From an uncultured Eubacteriales bacterium (GTDB taxonomy: Bacteria > Bacillota > Clostridia > Oscillospirales > CAG-272): a DNA stretch of 46,922 nt. The stretch is from contig CAJKPX010000015.1 of NCBI GenBank assembly GCA_905201895.1, positions 1-46,922 on the forward strand. Direction: 5' to 3'. Of this stretch, positions 41,473 through 46,922 are shown one piece after another. The first letter of the stretch is position 1. The number at the start of each line of letters is the position of its first letter. Both the position numbers and the translations under genes were made by a program. The notes beneath the pieces are model-generated. The model saw only the letters and a program-made list of their open reading frames with translations, searched no databases and was not told where the DNA came from.

Positions 41473-42840
41473 ATGAAAAACAGACTTTTGCGCCTCGCCG
41501 CGCTTCTCCTTGTCGCGGTTCTGCTGCTCCTCTCCACAGTGTCCTGTGCGAGCAGAACGGGAAAACCGATGCTCACGCTTGAGAAGGACGGCATCAAGGT
41601 CAGCATTTCGGTTAACGTCTATGAGCTTCTGCTCTCCCGCATGAAGGGCACGCTCGCCTTCTACGGCTACACCGCCAACGGCGTGAACGCCACGAGCGAC
41701 GCATTCTGGGATTACACCGACAAGTTCAACGGCACCGACCTGCAAACCATCGACGAATATTACCGCAACCAGATTCTCGGCAACTGCAAGACCTTCCTCG
41801 TGGCACTCTATCTCTTTGAGCGCGAGGGACTCGCGCTCTCGGCAGCCGCGGAGGCAAAGATCAACGAAAAGCTGCGTGAGCTCGTCCTCTCCGACGGCGG
41901 CGGCTCCAAAACCAAGCTCAATGCGGTGCTCGCCGCTTACGGGGTCAACTACGACATCCTGCGCGAGGTCTACGTCATCGAGGCAAAGATCACCGAGCTT
42001 CAGAACCATCTCTACGGCGAGAAGGCATCCAAGCTCGGAACCGAGATCAAAAAGGAATATCTGGAGAAGAACTACGAGCATTTCCGTCAGGTGTTCCTCA
42101 CCTCCTATCACTACGTTTATGAAACCGACAAGAACGGCGATGATATCTACTACTACCCCGACGGAGAAAAGAAGGGGCATATCTACTACGATATCTACAA
42201 CGGCGAGATTGGCTACGATCAAAAAGGTAACCCCCTGCTTGACGAGCAGGGCGACGTGATCTTTTTCGTGCCCGGAACGAACAACAAGAAAATCGCTTAC
42301 AACACGCTCGGCGTGCGCATCAATGCGCTCACCGAGGACGGATCGGACTACAAAACCAAGCCCATGACTGCCGAGGAGCTTGCCGCCGTGAAGGTGAAGG
42401 CAGAGGGGCTCTTTGCCGAGCTTGAGGACTCCACCTTTGCCGAATTTGAGCAGGCACTCACCGACCACAGCAACGATACCGCAGAGGTGAACGAGTTTGA
42501 TGACGGCTATTACCTGGACAAACGCTTGGATTACGCCGAAACAGGCGAGCAATACGCCTACCTCGACGATATCGCAAAGGCACTCGCGGAGATGGAGGAC
42601 GGCGAGGTGCGCATGATTACCTCCGCCTTTGGATACCACATCATCAAAAAATATCCGCATTCCGACAAGGCGTACGATAACGAAGCGAATGAGCAATGGT
42701 TCGCAGATTTCCATTCGGGTTTGATTGAGGAGCTCTTTTCCGCCAAGTGTGCCGAGCATTACGGCGACATCGTGCTGATCGACAAGGTGTATGCAACCGC
42801 GCCCACCATGAAAGCGGTTGGCGTGAATTACTATTATTGA
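41473..42840 (+). CDS. SurA/PrsA-like peptidyl-prolyl isomerase lipoprotein
   Basis: 455 residues. A lipoprotein signal (VLLLLSTVSC, Cys about 26) precedes a helical SurA_N/PrsA-type chaperone region (about 30-230, with repeated helices such as EEYLEKNYEHFRQVF-type segments). A parvulin-like end follows (LAEMEDGEVRMITSAFGYHI). A tyrosine/aspartate-rich insert (about 210-285, for example YYYPDGEKKG) interrupts the two. The family helps exported proteins fold on the outer face of the membrane. The parvulin domain is short and divergent, so a pure chaperone role is possible. It follows mfd by 74 bp. ATG 41473 has AAAGGAATCC upstream. Confidence 0.65.
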   Translation: MKNRLLRLAALLLVAVLLLLSTVSCASRTGKPMLTLEKDGIKVSISVNVYELLLSRMKGTLAFYGYTANGVNATSDAFWDYTDKFNGTDLQTIDEYYRNQILGNCKTFLVALYLFEREGLALSAAAEAKINEKLRELVLSDGGGSKTKLNAVLAAYGVNYDILREVYVIEAKITELQNHLYGEKASKLGTEIKKEYLEKNYEHFRQVFLTSYHYVYETDKNGDDIYYYPDGEKKGHIYYDIYNGEIGYDQKGNPLLDEQGDVIFFVPGTNNKKIAYNTLGVRINALTEDGSDYKTKPMTAEELAAVKVKAEGLFAELEDSTFAEFEQALTDHSNDTAEVNEFDDGYYLDKRLDYAETGEQYAYLDDIAKALAEMEDGEVRMITSAFGYHIIKKYPHSDKAYDNEANEQWFADFHSGLIEELFSAKCAEHYGDIVLIDKVYATAPTMKAVGVNYYY

Positions 42841-42885
42841 TCGCGTCCCTGTTTCAAAAAAATTCAAAAAAGTATCAAAACACGC

Positions 42886-42914
42886 TTGACAAAGCAATTT
42901 GGGTGTGCTATAAT
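42886..42914 (+). promoter_or_regulatory. Promoter of the TPP riboswitch-thiT transcript
   Basis: TTGACA (42886-42891), 17-bp spacer, TATAAT (42909-42914): exact consensus, just before the riboswitch. Confidence 0.9.
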
Positions 42915-42931
42915 ACACCCGAACCGCATAA

Positions 42932-43020
42932 AATCGGGGGTGCTGTCCCATGAGGACGGCTGAGATGGCAATGCCGAACCCTTTTACCTGATACGGATAA
43001 TACCGGCGTAGGGAGATTTC
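42932..43020 (+). promoter_or_regulatory. TPP riboswitch (THI element)
   Basis: The conserved THI-box parts occur in order: GGGGGTGC, GGCTGAGAT (42958-42966), ACCCTTTTACCTGAT and GGATAATACCGGCGTAGGGA. It binds thiamine pyrophosphate. A terminator hairpin (43057-43089) stands between it and thiT, so high TPP should stop transcription early. Confidence 0.95.
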
Positions 43021-43056
43021 CATAGATCAAGGGGATACACTCTTTGATAAAGCGAA

Positions 43057-43089
43057 TTGACCGCACGGAGATTTCGTGCGGTCAATTTT
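43057..43089 (+). terminator. Riboswitch-controlled terminator
   Basis: TTGACCGCACG (43057-43067), 7-base loop, CGTGCGGTCAA (43075-43085), then TTTTCT: an 11-bp stem 20 bp before the thiT start. It is the expression platform of the TPP riboswitch. Confidence 0.85.
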
Positions 43090-43108
43090 CTATTTAGGAG
43101 GTGTCATT

Positions 43109-43693
43109 ATGCGACACACAAAAACGCGCGCACTGTGTGAATGTGCGATTCTTCTCGCCCTTTCGGTGGTTTTGAGCTTCATTCAGATCTACAAGCTCCC
43201 CTGGGGCGGCTCGGTTACCCTCTTTTCCATGCTCCCGCTCTGCCTGATCTCCTTCAAGCACGGCATCAAATGGGGGCTCGGCACAGCGTTCTGCTATTCC
43301 TGGTTCCAGATTTTGCAGGGTGGCGTGTTCGGCTGGGGACTCACCCCGATCATGCTCATCGGCTCGCTTCTGCTCGACTACGTGCTTGCCTTCACCGTGA
43401 TCGGCTTTGCAGGCGTATTCCGTAAGCACGGCTTTGGCGGCATGATCGCAGGCGTGGTGCTGATCAGCGCTCTGCGCTTTCTCTCGCATTTTCTCTCGGG
43501 CGTGATCCTGTGGGCAAATCTGGAGCAATTCGTGGCATTCGGTCGGGAATGGGTCAACCGCCCCGTGCTTTATTCGATCGTTTACAACGGCTCCTTTATG
43601 CTCCCCGAGCTGATCCTCACGGTAATCGGCGCGGTGGTGCTGCTCAAAATTCCGCAGATCAACCGTCTGATCACCGACCACGGGGAGGCTTGA
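43109..43693 (+). CDS. thiT: Energy-coupling factor thiamine transporter, S component
   Basis: 194 residues, six membrane helices. The ThiT pattern is clear: a basic start, ALCECAILLALSVVLSFIQI, the P-W-G-G-S-V-T loop, PLCLISFKHGIKWGLGTAF, then L-Q-G-G and a conserved LLDYVLAFT. ThiT binds thiamine in the membrane and works with the EcfA/EcfT module encoded elsewhere. The TPP riboswitch upstream confirms the substrate. GGAGG lies 7 bp before ATG 43109. A small membrane gene follows after 4 bp. Confidence 0.95.
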   Translation: MRHTKTRALCECAILLALSVVLSFIQIYKLPWGGSVTLFSMLPLCLISFKHGIKWGLGTAFCYSWFQILQGGVFGWGLTPIMLIGSLLLDYVLAFTVIGFAGVFRKHGFGGMIAGVVLISALRFLSHFLSGVILWANLEQFVAFGREWVNRPVLYSIVYNGSFMLPELILTVIGAVVLLKIPQINRLITDHGEA

Positions 43694-43697
43694 TTGC

Positions 43698-43904
43698 ATG
43701 AAGCAGCTCAAGCTCTGCATTCTTGCCGCCGCTTTTCTCATCGCAGGAGCAATTTTGGCGGGGTGCTCGCTCCTCGCTGACAGCAGCCTGATCTTTTTCG
43801 GCTTTGCCTGCATGCTGATCGGCTGCCTCCTTCCATTTACCAAGTCGATTGCCGCCTATTTGCAGGGATTTTTTTCGGACAGCAACGCGGGCGATCGCAA
43901 ATAA
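43698..43904 (+). CDS. Small two-helix membrane protein
   Basis: 68 residues with two hydrophobic segments (CILAAAFLIAGAILAGC and LIFFGFACMLIGCLLPF). The first could also be read as a lipoprotein signal ending LAGC. It begins 4 bp after thiT and should be on the same riboswitch-controlled transcript. No family is recognised, and a role in thiamine uptake is only suggested by position. Confidence 0.6.
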   Translation: MKQLKLCILAAAFLIAGAILAGCSLLADSSLIFFGFACMLIGCLLPFTKSIAAYLQGFFSDSNAGDRK

Positions 43905-43908
43905 CCGC

Positions 43909-44493
43909 TCATTCGGACTCGCCGGTCGGCGCCTCCGGCAATGCCCCCGCGAGCAGTGTTTCAAAGCAGAGATCGTCGTTGATCTCGATATTGACGCCGT
44001 TGATATGCAGAAAACGAAAATCGGCGGCATTTCGATAGGTGGAAAGCGGACGGTCGAGCGCATCGTCGGATTGGGCGCAAACCAGCACCTCCCCGTCACG
44101 CAGAGCGCTGACAATGAGCGTATGATACCAATCGCCGCTTCGATTGGCAAGCTGAACCACGTCCCCAATCATCACCGATTCGCGCGGGATCTCGACTGCA
44201 AAGGGTCCCACACCGCCGTTTCGGGAGCGGAACTCGGGGCGTTGCGTGAGAAAATCGTAAAAATATTCCACGCTGCTCCATGCGGGTGCGCGATCCTCTG
44301 CAGAGATGTAGTACCACCCGAAGTCGGGCGTATAGTTCATGGTGCAGCTCCCGGCAAGAACGGATTGCGAAACAAAATTGGTGCAATTCCCCCCGATCCC
44401 CGTGAAATCCACAAACAGCGGGTTGCGGTCGAGCGCCCAACGCCGCGCGTATTCCACGGCTCGCTCGCGATTGTAGGGCTTGGTAAGTAGCAT
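43909..44493 (-). CDS. Amidase_6-domain protein
   Basis: 194 residues. The pattern NRERAVEYARRWAL, then FTGIGGNCTNFVSQSVLAGS and DWYHTLIVSA, is that of the putative amidase domain PF12671 (NlpC/P60-like fold) with candidate Cys in G-G-N-C-T-N-F and His in Y-H-T. The family acts on cell-wall or peptide amide bonds. This protein lacks a signal peptide when started at ATG 44493, so it may be cytoplasmic or released on lysis. It is convergent with the small gene downstream of thiT, ending 5 bp from it. Confidence 0.75.
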   Translation of the reverse strand: MLLTKPYNRERAVEYARRWALDRNPLFVDFTGIGGNCTNFVSQSVLAGSCTMNYTPDFGWYYISAEDRAPAWSSVEYFYDFLTQRPEFRSRNGGVGPFAVEIPRESVMIGDVVQLANRSGDWYHTLIVSALRDGEVLVCAQSDDALDRPLSTYRNAADFRFLHINGVNIEINDDLCFETLLAGALPEAPTGESE

Positions 44494-44541
44494 CTGATCA
44501 TTTCCCCCTTTTACATCAGCTATAATCAGTATATGTAAAAA

Positions 44542-44573
44542 AAGGACCGAACGCCACACGGCGCTCGGTCCTT
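44542..44573 (-). terminator. Terminator of the D,D-carboxypeptidase gene
   Basis: AAGGACCGA (44542-44550) pairs with TCGGTCCTT (44565-44573), with an inner GCC-ACAC-GGC stem and a run of seven Ts on the minus strand. Confidence 0.85.
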
Positions 44574-44586
44574 CCTCATTTTCTCT

Positions 44587-45720
44587 TTATTCAACGTAGG
44601 TATCAAACACGGTTTTCATGTCGCACATCGTCAGATACGCGGCGGATTGTGTGTCGGTCTTTTCCGCTTCTCCCAAAATCAGGATGTATTCCGTTCCCCC
44701 GGTCTTTGCGCGTGCGGTGCAGGCAAGGCTTGCGGAGGTGATGAACGAGCCTGTCTTTCCTGCCTTCAACACTGCGGTGGAAAGTGAAAACGGCTTTTTC
44801 GCGTTGTTTTCATAGGTTTCCATACGTCCGCGGAAAAGCGTGCTGTAATAGGTGAAGCGGAACTCGGTGTACTCCGCCGCATCGTTGTAGTACCACATTT
44901 GAAAGGCGTGCTGGGTTTGACCGAGAATGTCCACGATCAGCGGACATTGCATCGCATAGGACATGATCATTGCCATCTCGGTGGCAGTGGTGTAGTTGTC
45001 GGCGCTCTCGTGCCCGATGGCATTGTCAAAATGCGTGTCGGTCAGCCCAAGCGACGTCGCCTTCGCGTTCATCATGGCAACAAACGCCTCCTCGCTCCCT
45101 GCGATCTCGTCCACGATCATCACGGTACAGTCTGCCGCCGATTCCATGCCAATGCCATAGAGCAGATCACGGATCAAAAGCTCGTCGCCAACGTCGTGTC
45201 CCGCAACGCTGGCTCCTGTATATGCACCCGAGCGCGCATAATCCCACGCCTCCTCGGTGACGGTGAGTTTGCGTTCAAGGTCAGAGACCTTGAAATATTC
45301 GCAGGCAACGATCAGCGTCATCACTTTGGTGAGCGATGCAGGCTCGAAGCGTGTGTTGGGGTCGGATGCTGCGATCACGGCTCCGCTCGAGGCGTCAACC
45401 AGAATGGCGTGCTGCGAGGCGATTCCCGTCACGGTCGCTGTGCTTGATTCAACGGCAGGTCTTTGCAAAAGCACCCCACCCGAGAATACCTTTTGATCAT
45501 CGGGGTCGATCGGGTCGGTCACCTCGGTAGACTCGCTCGTACTCTCGCCCCCCTCCCCATCACTCGGCGGGTTTGCCGAGACGGGCGGTGTGAGCGTGCT
45601 GATCAGCAGCGCGGTGAGCAAAAAGACTTCTATTATAATAAAAGCAAGCATGCAAAGGCAAAAGATCTCCTCATGCCTGCCCTGCCTGACGTTTTTTGGG
45701 GGTGTTTTGCTTGTGTTCAA
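44587..45720 (-). CDS. D-alanyl-D-alanine carboxypeptidase (peptidase S11)
   Basis: 377 residues. A cytoplasmic tail and one membrane segment (about 21-42) anchor a Ser/Thr/Glu-rich linker and the S11 domain. The catalytic S-x-x-K is ASLTKVMT (S129, K132), the third motif is AGKTGSF near 320, and the second motif is S194-A-A where many relatives have S-x-N. The enzyme trims the terminal D-Ala of peptidoglycan stem peptides. The C-terminal beta domain of many PBP5-type enzymes is absent. The start is a TTG at 45720 with AAAGGAAAG upstream; the first ATG is inside the membrane segment. A consensus promoter lies at 45789-45817. Confidence 0.88.
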   Translation of the reverse strand: MNTSKTPPKNVRQGRHEEIFCLCMLAFIIIEVFLLTALLISTLTPPVSANPPSDGEGGESTSESTEVTDPIDPDDQKVFSGGVLLQRPAVESSTATVTGIASQHAILVDASSGAVIAASDPNTRFEPASLTKVMTLIVACEYFKVSDLERKLTVTEEAWDYARSGAYTGASVAGHDVGDELLIRDLLYGIGMESAADCTVMIVDEIAGSEEAFVAMMNAKATSLGLTDTHFDNAIGHESADNYTTATEMAMIMSYAMQCPLIVDILGQTQHAFQMWYYNDAAEYTEFRFTYYSTLFRGRMETYENNAKKPFSLSTAVLKAGKTGSFITSASLACTARAKTGGTEYILILGEAEKTDTQSAAYLTMCDMKTVFDTYVE

Positions 45721-45788
45721 CGGTCCACTTTCCTTTCGAGAATACTACCAGAATTCTGCGATTTGTTCTGCTTTTTTCCTACAATGAA

Positions 45789-45817
45789 ATTGTAACCGAA
45801 AAGACAGAGTATGTCAA
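45789..45817 (-). promoter_or_regulatory. Promoter of the D,D-carboxypeptidase gene
   Basis: On the minus strand TTGACA (45817-45812), 17-bp spacer, TACAAT (45794-45789). Confidence 0.85.
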
Positions 45818-45873
45818 TAGAGTTGCAAAAAGATTTACAAAAAAAATTTTTTTATTTTTTTTGCAAAAACCTA

Positions 45874-45902
45874 TTGACAAGTGATTTGCTTTATGCTATA
45901 AT
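45874..45902 (+). promoter_or_regulatory. Promoter of the rrf2-type gene
   Basis: TTGACA (45874-45879), 17-bp spacer, TATAAT (45897-45902): exact consensus, 52 bp before the start codon. Confidence 0.9.
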
Positions 45903-45907
45903 CAATG

Positions 45908-45926
45908 TGTACCAAGTTAGTGTACA
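45908..45926. promoter_or_regulatory. Likely Rrf2 operator
   Basis: TGTAC-N9-GTACA, an inverted repeat at the expected transcription start. It can also be read as GTGTAC twice with a 13-bp period. Rrf2 proteins usually repress their own promoter at such sites. Confidence 0.65.
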
Positions 45927-45953
45927 TTCAAGCAAGGATCGGAGGAGTCAGCA

Positions 45954-46394
45954 ATGCGAATCACACAGGAAGCCGACTACGCCATCCGAATTTGTGCCGT
46001 GCTTGATCTGCTTGGTAAAAAATCGGGAGCTTCCGAAATTGCCGAACGGGCTGGAATTACGCAACGCTTCGCGCTTAAAATTCTCGGAAAGCTCACCGAC
46101 GTTGGAATTGTGAGGTCTTATAAGGGGGCGCGCGGCGGATACGTTTTGAACGCAGACGCCACAGAGATCAAAATTCTCGACCTCATAGAGGCGATCGAGG
46201 GTCCGCTCCGGCTTTCCAAATGCCTCGAGTGCGACTACGATTGCACACGCAACCCCAACAAGGCATGCTGCAAGATGCACGTTGCCTTTGCAGCGCTCAA
46301 CCGAAATCTTGTTAATAGCCTCGGGCGTATCACGGTGCGAATGCTCAATGATGAGAGCGTTTCCTTCGATGATATCACCGACGTTATCAAATAA
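45954..46394 (+). CDS. Rrf2-family iron-sulfur regulator
   Basis: 146 residues. A winged helix-turn-helix (ITQEADYAIRICAVLDLLG, SEIAERAGITQRFALKILGK, YKGARGGYVLN) precedes the cysteine cluster CLECDYDCTRNPNKACCKM, which can hold an iron-sulfur cluster as in IscR/NsrR-type sensors. Members sense iron-sulfur status, NO or redox. The next gene is a rubrerythrin, so control of the peroxide response is likely. GGAGG precedes ATG 45954. Confidence 0.9.
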   Translation: MRITQEADYAIRICAVLDLLGKKSGASEIAERAGITQRFALKILGKLTDVGIVRSYKGARGGYVLNADATEIKILDLIEAIEGPLRLSKCLECDYDCTRNPNKACCKMHVAFAALNRNLVNSLGRITVRMLNDESVSFDDITDVIK

Positions 46395-46429
46395 AAAAAT
46401 TTTTTTAACATAAAAGGAGATTTACAGTT

Positions 46430-46922
46430 ATGAAAAAGTGGAGATGCACCATCTGCGGAGAAATCGTTGAGTCGGACGTTCGTCCCGACCAGTGCCCCCT
46501 TTGCAAGGCATCGGGCGAGAAGTTTGAGGAGATCGTTGAGAACGGCACGATGAGCTGGGCAACCGAGCACGTCGTTGGCATCGCAAAGGATGCTCCCGCC
46601 GAGATCATCGAAGGTCTGCGCGCAAACTTCCAGGGCGAGTGCACCGAGGTTGGTATGTATCTGGCAATGTCCCGCGTGGCTGCAAGAGAGGGCTACCCCG
46701 AGATCGCGCTCTATTGGAAGGAAGCAGCACTTGAGGAAGCAGAGCATGCAGCAAAGTTTGCAGAGCTCCTCGGCGAGTGCGTGTTTGATTCCACCAAGCA
46801 GAACCTCACGGTTCGCGTGGAGGCAGAGAACGGCGCGACCGCAGGCAAGTTTGAGCTGGCTAAGATGGCAAAGGCGCTCAACCTCGACGCGATCCACGAC
46901 ACCGTTCACGAGATGGCAAAGG
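46430..46922 (+). CDS. rbr: Rubrerythrin with N-terminal rubredoxin domain, cut by window end
   Basis: The first 164 residues are visible; the stop lies beyond the window. A rubredoxin-type iron site comes first (RCTICGEIVE then QCPLCKAS), followed by the ferritin-like diiron domain (NFQGECTEVGMYLAMSRVAA, ALEEAEHAAKFAELL). The order, rubredoxin first, is that of reverse rubrerythrin, which reduces hydrogen peroxide to water in strict anaerobes. AAAAGGAG lies upstream of ATG 46430. It follows the Rrf2 gene by 35 bp and is probably in the same operon. Confidence 0.9.
   Translation, partial: MKKWRCTICGEIVESDVRPDQCPLCKASGEKFEEIVENGTMSWATEHVVGIAKDAPAEIIEGLRANFQGECTEVGMYLAMSRVAAREGYPEIALYWKEAALEEAEHAAKFAELLGECVFDSTKQNLTVRVEAENGATAGKFELAKMAKALNLDAIHDTVHEMAK

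Overview
The window looks like chromosomal DNA of a low-to-mid GC Firmicute, most likely a clostridial gut-type bacterium. The evidence is consensus TTGACA/TATAAT promoters with 17-bp spacers, AGGAGG-type ribosome binding sites, a TPP riboswitch before an ECF thiamine transporter gene (thiT), rlmB, pth-mfd, pyruvate phosphate dikinase and a rubredoxin-containing rubrerythrin. No 16S or complete tRNA is present, so the species cannot be named.

Bases 1 to about 18,496 are the right-hand part of an integrated mobile element. Its right end is a duplicated 3' half of a tRNA-Ser(GGA) gene (18438-18496), a classic attR. The intact tRNA, the left junction and probably the integrase lie left of base 1. 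The control region (16.65-16.76 kb) has a Cro/CI-type repressor gene facing right, a long leftward operon, and three 17-bp operators between them. The leftward operon first encodes small proteins: membrane peptides, paralogous helical proteins, an HTH protein, PcfK- and PcfJ-like proteins, a DUF3102 protein and a Com-like zinc ribbon. It ends at a strong terminator (9354-9409). A second leftward block (9246-180) encodes a run of secreted or membrane-anchored proteins, including two sharing a repeated surface domain and a 906-residue protein with a signal peptide, C-terminal membrane anchor and highly charged tail. These are followed by a membrane ATPase resembling the Zot/pI assembly proteins of filamentous phages and an HUH rolling-circle replication initiator. 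I read the element as an inovirus-like (filamentous-phage-like) provirus of unusual size. To the right of the switch it also carries a degenerate trypsin-like lipoprotein and a previously unannotated type I toxin-antitoxin pair. Six copies of the 16-bp palindrome ACCGAAACGTTTCGGT or a one-mismatch variant are scattered through 11.7-18.4 kb.

Bases 18.5-20.15 kb hold a second accessory locus: an array of seven different hairpins joined by a GATGATAT-type linker that switches orientation half way, then a consensus promoter, a four-helix-bundle (Avd/S23-like) protein gene and an overlapping gene of unknown function. Three roughly 159-bp structured repeats follow.

From 20.1 kb to the right edge the window is ordinary chromosome. 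It contains a lipoprotein, rlmB, a giant membrane protein that looks like a catalytically dead P-type ATPase, a fused B12-binding radical SAM/DUF2344 protein, a Na/Pi cotransporter-PhoU protein and a metallophosphoesterase. Then come a GNAT-like protein, an AraC regulator divergent from a GH39-like glycosidase, ppdK and pth-mfd with a SurA/PrsA-like lipoprotein. The last stretch holds the TPP riboswitch with thiT, an amidase-domain protein, a D,D-carboxypeptidase, an Rrf2 regulator and a rubrerythrin cut by the window end.
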